A stretch of 7,782 nt of DNA from Planctomycetota bacterium (GCA_003669255.1 QWPO01000122.1:1-7782); one strand, 5' to 3'; shown: positions 1 to 6,253, counted from the stretch's first letter. Numbers and translations: made by a program. Notes: generated by a model from the sequence alone, not told the origin.

Positions 1-113
1 AGATCCTCGCCCTCCAGGACCGCAAGCGGGAACTCGCTGATTCGATCGTGGCGGCCGACGAGAGCATGATCTCGAGCCTCACCCCCGAAGACGTCGAACT
101 GCTGCTGTCGTAG
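1..113 (+). CDS. C-terminal end of a probable SNF2-family DEAD/DEAH helicase (partial)
   Basis: Only the last 36 codons are present, read from base 3 to the TAG at 111-113; the start lies left of the window. The peptide contains LQDRKRELADSIV, then SSLTPEDVELLLS at the very end. From memory, this pattern (a helix with KRELA, an acidic linker, then SLT.ED...LL at the terminus) is the usual C-terminus of bacterial SNF2/Swi2 ATP-dependent helicases, after the second RecA-like domain. No catalytic motif is in the window, so the call rests on the tail alone. The next gene follows in the same direction after a short gap with no obvious terminator, so read-through is possible. Confidence 0.55.
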   Translation, partial: ILALQDRKRELADSIVAADESMISSLTPEDVELLLS

Positions 114-137
114 CCGGCCCTCACGAAATCCTCATGA

Positions 138-166
138 TTCGATCCGACGATATCGCAGACTATGAT
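138..166 (+). promoter_or_regulatory. Possible sigma-70 type promoter of the response regulator gene
   Basis: TATGAT at 161-166 matches the -10 consensus in five of six positions. A weak -35, TTCGAT at 138-143, lies 17 bases upstream, the ideal spacing. If used, transcription would start near 173. That is inside the longest reading frame, whose first ATG is at 162, and would favour translation from the ATG at 210 or the GTG at 243. The -35 match is poor, so this is a candidate only. Confidence 0.28.
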
Positions 167-209
167 TTCCACCGACAGCCGATCGACGCCCCGGGCCGAA
201 GCGACGCAC

Positions 210-929
210 ATGCCTACTCGGAATCGCGGTCTCCAGGAGCCGGTGAAGCCACGAGTCTTGGTTGTTGATGACGAGGACGATCTCCTTGAACTCGTCCGCT
301 ACAACCTGGCCAAGGACGGTTACGACGTCGAGTGCGTCGGCAGCGGTGAACAGGCGCTGCAGTCGGCCCGTACGAATCCACCCGACCTCGTCGTCCTCGA
401 TTTGATGCTGCCGGCGGTGGACGGTCTCGAGGTCTGCCGGCGGCTCAAGGCGGATGCCAAGACCCGCGACATCCTGATCGTGATGCTGACTGCGAAGGGA
501 GAGGAGGCCGACATGGTGGCCGGCCTCGAGCGCGGCGCCGACGACTACATCGCCAAGCCATTCAGCCCCCGCGTGCTTTCGGCGAGGGTCAGGGCGTTGC
601 TCCGCCGCGACGAATCCCGGCGTCTGGAGGAGCGGGAGACCACGATCGAGGTTCACGAACTCGTGATCCATCCTGGCCGCCACGAAGCCATGCTCGTGGG
701 GCAGTTGCTCGAACTCACCTACACCGAGTTCGCGCTGCTGATGTTTCTGGCCAAGCGGCCCGGCTGGGCCTTCAGTCGCGCCCAGATCGTCGATGCCGTC
801 AAGGGCGCCGACTACCCGGTCACCGAGCGATCGGTCGACGTACAGGTCGCAGGCCTCCGTCGTAAAATGGGTGACCACGGCCACTACATTGAGACCGTCC
901 GCGGGGTCGGATATCGGTTCCGCAAGTGA
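210..929 (+). CDS. phoB: PhoB-like OmpR-family response regulator
   Basis: This is a cytoplasmic transcription factor switched by phosphorylation. Numbered from the ATG at 210 (239 aa), the receiver domain spans about residues 13-133. It has the acidic pair D20/D21 in VLVVDDEDD, the phosphoacceptor D64 in LVVLDLMLP, T94 in MLTA and K116 in IAKPF. The C-terminal winged helix (about 145-239) has the recognition-helix segment ERSVDVQVAGLRRKMG and ends in TVRGVGYRFRK, typical of the OmpR/PhoB DNA-binding domain. The wording VRYNLAKDGY near the N-terminus is PhoB-like. The start is uncertain: ATG 162 adds 16 residues but overlaps a possible -10 box, and GTG 243 has AGGAG only 3 bases upstream. The receiver fold begins just after residue 243, so all three starts keep it intact. 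The kinase that follows is the likely partner. Phosphate control is inferred, since no pst or phoU gene is visible. Confidence 0.9.
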   Translation: MPTRNRGLQEPVKPRVLVVDDEDDLLELVRYNLAKDGYDVECVGSGEQALQSARTNPPDLVVLDLMLPAVDGLEVCRRLKADAKTRDILIVMLTAKGEEADMVAGLERGADDYIAKPFSPRVLSARVRALLRRDESRRLEERETTIEVHELVIHPGRHEAMLVGQLLELTYTEFALLMFLAKRPGWAFSRAQIVDAVKGADYPVTERSVDVQVAGLRRKMGDHGHYIETVRGVGYRFRK

Positions 930-1050
930 CGAGCGGACGGCAGCGGCGGCGGCTTTCACGATGGGGCGAAGCGTGACACACTGGTGAGTGGCCGCACACA
1001 GCCCGCACGGCCGACGACGATCCCAGCGGGCCTGGACGATCTACACGCCG

Positions 1051-1068
1051 CGCGACTGTTTGGTCGCG
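1051..1068 (+). other. Small hairpin just before the kinase start codon
   Basis: CGCGAC (1051-1056) and GTCGCG (1063-1068) are perfect reverse complements with a 6-base loop, TGTTTG. The stem ends 10 bases before the ATG at 1079, where a Shine-Dalgarno sequence would normally lie, and none is seen there. It could fold in mRNA and tune kinase translation, or be chance in GC-rich sequence. The rest of the 930-1078 gap shows nothing recognisable. Confidence 0.3.
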
Positions 1069-1078
1069 ACGCCCGAGC

Positions 1079-2791
1079 ATGCCCCGCAATCGCTACGTCT
1101 GGCACGTCTTTGCCGGCTGCTGCGCGATCGTCGCCGCGACCGCCGCAGCGGCTTTCTGGATCGCCAGCATCCAGTTCGCCGGACTGGCCGACGCGGCCCT
1201 GCGCGACCGGCTCGCCGATGCGGGCCGCGGACTTGCCGCCGCCACGGCCGGTGCCGGCGGGACTGTCGACCGCGTCGCCTTCGAGAACGGTGCCCGCCGC
1301 CTTCGAGAATCAAGCCGTATCGATTGCCGCCTCCTCGATGCCACTGGCGGCGACGAGACCGCGATGGCGGCCCGTGGCGGCGGTGTGACGAGCCACAGCC
1401 GTTACGACAGCGGATCAGGACGCCGCTCGCTCGAAGTGGCCATGCCACTCCCCTCCAGCCCCCCGAGCGTGATCCTCGTCACCGCGGATGCGGCCGATTC
1501 GGACCGGCAACTCGCGGAGTGGCAGCGGACGCTCTTGCTCGGCTGCCTGGTGGTGACGGCGGCGGCGGCAGCGATCGTGTATGGACTCGCCCGGCAGCTC
1601 GCCCGCCCCGTCGACAGCCTGCGGGCCGCGGCGGCCAGGATCGCCTCCGGCGACGTCAGCGCCGATCCCCCAGCGACGGATGTCGCCGAGTTCGCTGACA
1701 TCGCCGCCGCCCTGGTTCGACTCCGCGAGCAGCTGGTGGAGCGCGGCCTCACGATCGGCCGTCAAGACACGCAACAGGAAGCCGTCCTCGGCAGCATGAT
1801 CGAAGGCGTGCTGGCGATCGACGGCCGGCGGCGAATCCTCGGCATCAACCGTGCCGCGGCTGATCTCCTCGACGTGGAGACCGAGCAGACTGCCGGCAGG
1901 CCCCTCCAGGACGTGATCCGCAACCCCGACCTGCGCCGCTTCGCGCTCACGGCGATCGACTGCCGGGAGCCCGTCGAGGACGACCTTCTGCTCCGCGGCG
2001 TCCGCGACCGCACGATCCGCCTTCGCGGCACTGCCCTGCGCGACGCCTCGGGCGACGGCGGTGCGGTGATCGTGCTCAACGACGTGACCGAGGTGCAGCG
2101 GCTTGAAAATGTCCGCCGCGACTTCGTCGCCAATGTGTCGCACGAACTCAAGACGCCGGTGGCGTCGATCAAGGGCTTCGTCGAGACGCTGCTCGACGGG
2201 GCGCTCGACGACCGGGACGACGCCAGGCGATTCCTGGGTATCGTCGCCCGGCAGGCCGATCGGCTGGCGACAATCATCGAAGACCTCCTGGCACTCTCCC
2301 GGATCGAGCAGAGCGAGACGAGCGGGAAGCTACCGCTCGACCAGTTGCCGCTCTCGGGCATCCTGATCACCGCGTCCGACGATTGTCGGCCCCGGGCGGT
2401 GGAGCGGTCGATCCGACTGGAGGTCGAATGCCCACCGGATTTGACGGTCACGGTGAACGGCCCGCTTCTTGAGCAAGCCGTCATCAACCTCGTGGACAAC
2501 GCGATCAAGTACAGCGAGTCGGGCAAGACCGTGTGGCTGTCGGCCGAGGATGATGCGACCGGCCCCGCCATCCGTGTCCGCGACGAGGGCTGCGGAATCG
2601 CGGAGGAGCACCTGCCGCGGCTCTTCGAGCGGTTCTACCGGGTCGACAAGGCCCGGAGCCGCAACCTCGGCGGCACGGGTCTCGGCCTCTCCATCGTCAA
2701 GCACATCGTGCAGGCCCACGCCGGCACGATCGTTGTCGAGAGCACCCCCGGCGTCGGCACGACCTTCACGATCCGGCTCCCCACCCCGTAG
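1079..2791 (+). CDS. phoR: PhoR-like membrane-bound sensor histidine kinase
   Basis: This 570-residue sensor kinase should autophosphorylate on histidine and pass the phosphate to the regulator encoded just upstream. Domain order: N-terminal membrane helix (about 8-32), extracytoplasmic sensor region of roughly 118 residues, second membrane helix (about 151-170), HAMP linker (about 171-223), PAS domain (about 234-342, starting SMIEGVLAIDG as in PhoR-type kinases), then HisKA with phosphoacceptor H355 in FVANVSHELKTP. The ATPase domain shows the N box with N470 and N474 (NLVDNAIKYS), G1 DEGCGI at 502-507, the F box LFERFYR and G2 GGTGLGLS at 531-538. All catalytic motifs are intact. The ATG at 1079 is the first in-frame start after a stop at 974 and leads directly into the first membrane helix. 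No Shine-Dalgarno is visible. The extracytoplasmic region has no motif I recognise, so the signal sensed is unknown; phosphate is an inference from the PhoR-like layout. Confidence 0.9.
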   Translation: MPRNRYVWHVFAGCCAIVAATAAAAFWIASIQFAGLADAALRDRLADAGRGLAAATAGAGGTVDRVAFENGARRLRESSRIDCRLLDATGGDETAMAARGGGVTSHSRYDSGSGRRSLEVAMPLPSSPPSVILVTADAADSDRQLAEWQRTLLLGCLVVTAAAAAIVYGLARQLARPVDSLRAAAARIASGDVSADPPATDVAEFADIAAALVRLREQLVERGLTIGRQDTQQEAVLGSMIEGVLAIDGRRRILGINRAAADLLDVETEQTAGRPLQDVIRNPDLRRFALTAIDCREPVEDDLLLRGVRDRTIRLRGTALRDASGDGGAVIVLNDVTEVQRLENVRRDFVANVSHELKTPVASIKGFVETLLDGALDDRDDARRFLGIVARQADRLATIIEDLLALSRIEQSETSGKLPLDQLPLSGILITASDDCRPRAVERSIRLEVECPPDLTVTVNGPLLEQAVINLVDNAIKYSESGKTVWLSAEDDATGPAIRVRDEGCGIAEEHLPRLFERFYRVDKARSRNLGGTGLGLSIVKHIVQAHAGTIVVESTPGVGTTFTIRLPTP

Positions 2792-2793
2792 CG

Positions 2794-2834
2794 CAGGTTT
2801 TCAACCTGTCGTGAACGACGCTGCGGCAGCCGGG
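2794..2834 (+). repeat. Probable dispersed planctomycete-type short repeat with hairpin
   Basis: It begins 2 bases after the kinase stop codon. CAGGTT (2794-2799) and AACCTG (2803-2808) form a perfect 6-bp stem with a TTC loop. The run that follows would read AGFQPVVNDAAAAG in one frame. From memory, near-identical peptide strings (AGFQP...NDAAAAGWKP) recur in spurious ORFs of Rhodopirellula and relatives, which marks a dispersed intergenic repeat. Only one copy lies in this window, so repetition cannot be shown here. Confidence 0.4.
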
Positions 2835-2907
2835 CGGGTCGGGGGAAGGTGAGGCAACTCGGGATATCCTTCCCGTCGGAAGCCGAGGCTTTCACCGCCC
2901 GCCCGGC
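2829..2907. terminator. Nested inverted repeats between convergent genes, possible bidirectional terminator
   Basis: GCCGGGCGGG (2829-2838) is the exact reverse complement of CCCGCCCGGC (2898-2907). Inside, GGTGA (2848-2852) can pair with TCACC (2892-2896). GGGAAGG (2843-2849) can pair with CCTTCCC (2868-2874), in competition with a smaller hairpin CGGGA/TCCCG (2860-2864 and 2871-2875). The element lies between the kinase stop and the stop of the facing LOG-family gene, where a two-way terminator would be expected. There is no T-tract, so a classic intrinsic terminator is not shown. Confidence 0.35.
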
Positions 2908-2927
2908 GGCGCGCACCATCCCCGCCG

Positions 2928-3872
2928 TCACCTCCGCTGCGTCTTCGCGTGGAAGTCGAGGATCTGCTGCCAGGCGTCCTCTGGCGTCTCGGCGTAGCTG
3001 AACAGGTCGAGGTGGTGGTCGGCGATCACCCCAGAATCGGCCAGGGCTTGGAAATTGATCACCTTCGACCAGTAGTCGCGGCCATAAAGAATGATCGGTA
3101 CCGGCTGCATGCGGTGGGTCTGCCGGAGCGTGAGCGTCTCGAACATCTCGTCGAGTGTGCCGAAGCCACCCGGAAAAAGAACGACCGCCGCCGCGCGGAG
3201 AATGAAGTGAAACTTCCGCAGGGCGAAGTACTTGAACTGGAAACAGAGTTCGGGCGTGATGAAGGGGTTTGGCTGCTGCTCGGCCGGGAGCTTGATGTTG
3301 AGGCCGATCGACTTGCAACCGACATCGAAGGCGCCACGATTAGCTGCCTCCATGATCCCCGGTCCGCCGCCGGTGACGATCACGTAGTCCCGCTCGTCCT
3401 CGCACTGGTTGTCGATCGACACGATCCGGGCGAACGTGCGCGCGTCGTCGTAGTAATGGCACATCGAGAGCAACTCCTCGGCCCGCTTCACCTCGCGGGC
3501 GAGGGACTCGTCGGCCGGGGCAGCCTGCGCGGCGCGGCGGGCCTCGAAGATCCGCCGCTCGGCGGCTGAGCGGTCGACGATCTGCGTGCCGCCGAACACG
3601 ATCACAGTCGACTTGATGTTGTCGGCCTGAAGGGCGATCTCGGGCTTGCCAAGCTCCAGGAGCATCCGCACGCCCCGCATCTCCTCCTGGGTGAGCAAGA
3701 GCTTGTCGTCTTGGGCGAGGGAGTAGCTCGGCGAACCGAGGATCCGCTCCATGTTCTCAGCGACGAGCGCCACGTCGTCGCCGAGCATGGTGTCGGGAAC
3801 GATGCTGCACGCCTTGCCGGGGGCCTTCGCCCCGTTGTTACCGGCCGCGTCATGCTTGGGCTTCTTGGCCAT
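2928..3872 (-). CDS. LOG-family (TIGR00730-type) nucleotide 5'-monophosphate phosphoribohydrolase
   Basis: This 314-residue cytoplasmic protein has a Rossmann-like fold. The LOG hallmarks are GGGPGIMEAANRGA at 168-181, the R219-K220 pair in FALRKFHF, and PGGFGTLDE at 234-242, where the nucleotide is bound and E242 is expected to be catalytic. LOG enzymes hydrolyse the base from nucleoside 5'-monophosphates; plant and some bacterial members activate cytokinins, while many bacterial ones probably act in nucleotide turnover. It is much longer than the roughly 190-residue minimal enzymes. There are about 85 extra residues at the N-terminus and a segment of about 50 (98-150) between the first strand (VIVFGGTQI) and the GGGPG loop, as in long family members. 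The start is firm, with AGAAGGAG 5 bases upstream. The gene lies 27 bases after the ribonuclease gene and is probably translated from the same transcript. The very C-terminus, FHAKTQRR, looks like a repeat-derived tail. The substrate cannot be told from sequence. Confidence 0.88.
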   Translation of the reverse strand: MAKKPKHDAAGNNGAKAPGKACSIVPDTMLGDDVALVAENMERILGSPSYSLAQDDKLLLTQEEMRGVRMLLELGKPEIALQADNIKSTVIVFGGTQIVDRSAAERRIFEARRAAQAAPADESLAREVKRAEELLSMCHYYDDARTFARIVSIDNQCEDERDYVIVTGGGPGIMEAANRGAFDVGCKSIGLNIKLPAEQQPNPFITPELCFQFKYFALRKFHFILRAAAVVLFPGGFGTLDEMFETLTLRQTHRMQPVPIILYGRDYWSKVINFQALADSGVIADHHLDLFSYAETPEDAWQQILDFHAKTQRR

Positions 3873-3877
3873 GATGG

Positions 3878-3885
3878 CTCCTTCT
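3878..3885 (-). promoter_or_regulatory. Strong ribosome binding site of the LOG-family gene
   Basis: On the - strand AGAAGGAG lies 5 bases before the ATG whose first base is 3872. It fixes the start and allows independent initiation inside the likely operon. Confidence 0.8.
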
Positions 3886-3899
3886 TCTAGGTGAGTATG

Positions 3900-5291
3900 T
3901 CAGTCGAGTTCGGCGTGCTCGCCGAGCGCTGGAACGTGCACGTTCCAGCCGCGCCGGGAGCGGATGAACTCCGCCAGCGCCGCCGCCGCCGGTGGTTCGC
4001 CGTGCACGAGGAACGTCCGCCGCGGCGCGGCCATGCTGCCCAGCCAGCGGTCGAGCTCGTGCCGGTCGGCATGGCCCGAAAGGGCGTCCACCTTTCGCAC
4101 GACTGCACGAACTGGCACATCCCGGCCGTGGATCCGCAGGAACTCCGCCCCTTCGATCAGGCTCCTGCCCCGCGTGCCCTTGGCCTGATAGCCGGCCACG
4201 AGCACGGTGGTCTTCGGGTCGGGTAACCGCCGAGCGAGATGGTGGAGGATGCGGCCGCCGTTCATCATGCCACTCGACGCGATCACAATGCCCGCACCGT
4301 GGTGGCCGTTGATCGCCTTCGACTCCTCGGCCGTCTTTGCCATCCGCACGAAGGGGCTGGCCAGCGACTCGGCCACGCCTTGCATCTTTGCCTCGCTATA
4401 GTCGTGCTCGTTGCGGTGTTTGCGAAACACCTCCATGGCGCCGACGGCCATCGGCGAATCGACCCAGATCGGGGTCTCGGGCACCCGCCCGGCCGCCATG
4501 AGCGTGCGGAGCAGGTAGACGAGTTGCTGGCAGCGACCGATGGCGAACGACGCCACGAGCATCATGCCACCACGGCGGATTGCCTCGTTGGTCACCTTCT
4601 CGAGCTCGTCGAGCGGCCGCGAGGGCGTGTGGTCGCGGTCGCCGTAGGTGCTCTCGCAGACAAGGTAGTCGCAGTTGGGGGGGGAAATAGGGTCCTTGTA
4701 GAGCGGCGCGTCGAAGCGGCCGACGTCGCCCGAAAACACGATCCGCACCGGACTGCCCCCCTGTTCCCGCGCCGCCTCCATCTCGATGAACGAACTGCCG
4801 AGCATGTGGCCGGCCTCGTGAAACTGGCAGCGAATGCCGCCGGCGGGAGAGAACCACGACTCGCGGGCGTGGGGCCGCACGAGACGCAGCACGCGATCCA
4901 CATCCTGCTCCTCGTAGAGCGGGAGGGCGGGCGAGTGCTTGGAGAATCCTTTGCGGTTGGCGTAGAGGGCGTCTTCGGCCTGGCACTTCGCCGAGTCGTA
5001 GAGGAGCAGGCCAAGCAAGTCGGCGGTGGCAGGCGACGTGTAGATCGGGCCAGCGAAGCCTTCCCGGGCCAATCGTGGCAGGTATCCGGAGTGGTCGATG
5101 TGCCCGTGGGTCAGCACGACCGCGTTGATCGAATCGGGCCGCACCGGAAAGCGATCCCAGTTCTTGTCACGGAGATTCTTCTCTCCCTGGAAGAGACCAC
5201 AGTCAATGAGTACGCGACCACCGGCCGCATCCACGAGGTGCCGGGATCCCGACACCCCCCCTGCCGCCCCGAGAAACGTCAGCCCTGGCAT
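3900..5291 (-). CDS. CPSF73-like MBL-fold/beta-CASP ribonuclease
   Basis: This 463-residue protein belongs to the metallo-beta-lactamase/beta-CASP/RMMBL group (mRNA 3'-end processing factor CPSF73, YSH1 and bacterial relatives), zinc-dependent endo- or exonucleases on RNA. The metal site is complete: HGHIDH at 62-67, H162 in AGHMLGSS and D189 in SGDVGR. Beta-CASP features follow: motif A E213 in ESTYGDR, SSGMMNGGR at 339-347, GYQAKGTRGR at 367-376, motif B H407 in SGHAD, and motif C H430 in VHGE, matching CPSF73 H396 and H418 in order and spacing. An in-frame ATG at 5402 would add 37 residues of unlikely sequence and overlap the preceding gene. I chose 5291 because MPGLTFLGAAGGVSGS starts the first MBL strand and AGGGGG stands 5 bases upstream. 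The gene lies 40 bases after the membrane-protein gene and 27 before the LOG gene. A C8 run occurs at codons 203-205. The RNA target is unknown. Confidence 0.92.
   Translation of the reverse strand: MPGLTFLGAAGGVSGSRHLVDAAGGRVLIDCGLFQGEKNLRDKNWDRFPVRPDSINAVVLTHGHIDHSGYLPRLAREGFAGPIYTSPATADLLGLLLYDSAKCQAEDALYANRKGFSKHSPALPLYEEQDVDRVLRLVRPHARESWFSPAGGIRCQFHEAGHMLGSSFIEMEAAREQGGSPVRIVFSGDVGRFDAPLYKDPISPPNCDYLVCESTYGDRDHTPSRPLDELEKVTNEAIRRGGMMLVASFAIGRCQQLVYLLRTLMAAGRVPETPIWVDSPMAVGAMEVFRKHRNEHDYSEAKMQGVAESLASPFVRMAKTAEESKAINGHHGAGIVIASSGMMNGGRILHHLARRLPDPKTTVLVAGYQAKGTRGRSLIEGAEFLRIHGRDVPVRAVVRKVDALSGHADRHELDRWLGSMAAPRRTFLVHGEPPAAAALAEFIRSRRGWNVHVPALGEHAELD
3928..3949. repeat. Perfect 22-bp palindrome in the 3' end of the ribonuclease gene
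   Basis: GCTGGAACGTG (3928-3938) is followed directly by its exact reverse complement CACGTTCCAGC (3939-3949). As RNA it would give a 9-bp stem with a TGCA tetraloop. As DNA it has the symmetry of a dimeric repressor site. It covers codons for the segment WNVHVPA near the C-terminus and ends about 55 bases ahead of the LOG start codon. Whether it acts on the downstream gene or simply reflects codon choice is open. Confidence 0.6.
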
Positions 5292-5296
5292 GCCTG

Positions 5297-5302
5297 CCCC
5301 CT
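5297..5302 (-). promoter_or_regulatory. Ribosome binding site deciding the ribonuclease start
   Basis: AGGGGG on the - strand stands 5 bases before the ATG at 5291. It supports this start over the in-frame ATG at 5402. Confidence 0.5.
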
Positions 5303-5331
5303 GTCGTCGTTGGTCCTGCGTCGTTGCGTCA

Positions 5332-6093
5332 TCACGAACCACTACCCTCAGACGGTACCACCAGTGGTGACCGCCCGGGCCGCGTGTGCCCCGCGAAGGC
5401 AACGCTGCCCTCGCCGATCGACAGTGACTCGAGCCAGTGGCTCATGCCCCCCGACTCGTGCGTCGACGGAATGTACACCACGAGCACGGTGCGACCATCC
5501 AGTCGCCGGACGGCGGTCACCATCCCGATCTGGTCAAATCGCCTGCGAATTTCGCCGAGCACCAGTCCGCGGGGGAGCGGCAGGCTGCCAAGTCTGGCAT
5601 CCTCCACCACGATGCCAAGTTGGTTCGGCTCTCGCAGTTGCACCTCCGCGACGAGCACAGCCACCGTCGATGCCAGGCCGCCACCGATCCGTACGGCAGC
5701 ATGAACCCGGCGCGGCGTAAAACGTAGCCGCGGTTCCGATACGGCACGCGGCAGCAGGCGACCGTGGTTGCGGGGCAGGTCGCTGGCGAGCCAGGCGTTG
5801 ATGTCGTGCTCGGAGAACGCCGCCTCCCAAGCCCCCTCGCGAATGAACGAGGCGTGCAGCGCCGAGACGTCACTGACCAGCCTCCGACCCGCATCCTCCG
5901 CGCCCTCGAACACGAGTCGCTGGCGGTAGAACTCGGGTACACGGGTCGCGGCAAAGGCCGCCACCGCAAGGCCGCACGCCGTCACTGCGGCGATCACCAC
6001 CGCCAGTCGCGCCGGCGACCCACGCCTCACAGGGCTGGCCGCAGGGACCGCGTCTTCGGCATCCGGCCGGACGCCGGCCTCGGTCAGGTTCAT
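5332..6093 (-). CDS. Membrane-anchored protein of unknown function (planctomycete-type)
   Basis: This 253-residue protein has a short charged N-terminus, one membrane helix (about 29-50, LAVVIAAVTACGLAVAAFAA), and a remaining part predicted outside the cytoplasm. The conserved-looking segments are FSEHDINAWLASDLP (93-107) and, later, REPNQLGIVVEDARLGSLPLP. From memory, this pairing of a DINAWLA motif with a later strand rich in N, G and LPLP occurs in uncharacterised planctomycete membrane proteins; I know no function. An in-frame ATG at 6237 would add 48 residues, but that stretch contains the strong stem-loop after csrA, so I prefer the ATG at 6093. Its own Shine-Dalgarno is weak. It is the first gene of the likely operon with the ribonuclease and the LOG enzyme. 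No signal cleavage site or lipobox is obvious, so it probably stays anchored. Confidence 0.7.
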   Translation of the reverse strand: MNLTEAGVRPDAEDAVPAASPVRRGSPARLAVVIAAVTACGLAVAAFAATRVPEFYRQRLVFEGAEDAGRRLVSDVSALHASFIREGAWEAAFSEHDINAWLASDLPRNHGRLLPRAVSEPRLRFTPRRVHAAVRIGGGLASTVAVLVAEVQLREPNQLGIVVEDARLGSLPLPRGLVLGEIRRRFDQIGMVTAVRRLDGRTVLVVYIPSTHESGGMSHWLESLSIGEGSVAFAGHTRPGRSPLVVPSEGSGS

Positions 6094-6154
6094 GCCATGA
6101 TTCTGCCTGACCGCGCTGGAATCCGACAGCGGAGCCACGCTTCCCCGAAACGAA

Positions 6155-6189
6155 GCCGCCGGAACCGTGGATTTCCACGGCCCGGCGGC
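6155..6189 (-). terminator. Strong stem-loop after csrA, probable terminator
   Basis: GCCGCCGG (6155-6162) pairs with CCGGCGGC (6182-6189), and CCGTGG (6165-6170) with CCACGG (6175-6180). They are separated by a small 2x1 internal loop and capped by the 4-base loop 6171-6174. That gives 14 base pairs, mostly G-C. On the - strand the stem begins 64 bases after the csrA stop and is followed by TTCGTTTCG, a poor but T-rich tail. It probably separates csrA from the operon downstream. Confidence 0.6.
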
Positions 6190-6253
6190 CCGATTTCGTA
6201 GGTTTTGCACCCGCTTGGCCGCCGCCGGTGCGGGCATTGATCACAACGTCCGA

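Noticed and set aside
132..959. Long open frame of 275 codons on the - strand
   Set aside because: It lies fully opposite the response regulator, which has complete domains. The antisense product has no recognisable fold and reflects high GC content.
930..1050. Possible Pho box between regulator and kinase
   Set aside because: No pair of spaced direct repeats like CTGTCAT could be found; a lone TGACAC is not enough.
988..1698. Arginine-rich open frame of 236 codons on the + strand
   Set aside because: It overlaps the kinase N-terminus in another frame; its composition is typical of out-of-frame reading of GC-rich genes.
5356..5368. Short imperfect symmetry CACCA-G-TGGTG
   Set aside because: Only five base pairs around a single base, within the membrane-protein 3' end; expected by chance.
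5292..5402. 37-residue N-terminal extension of the ribonuclease
   Set aside because: It would overlap the upstream gene by 71 bases, and a ribosome binding site and the first MBL strand both mark the ATG at 5291.
4239..5720. Long open frame of 493 codons on the + strand
   Set aside because: It is antisense to the ribonuclease and runs into the membrane-protein gene. The translated sequence is low-complexity-like, and all catalytic motifs are on the other strand.
6094..6237. 48-residue extension of the membrane protein
   Set aside because: It covers the strong stem-loop after csrA and has no conserved sequence.
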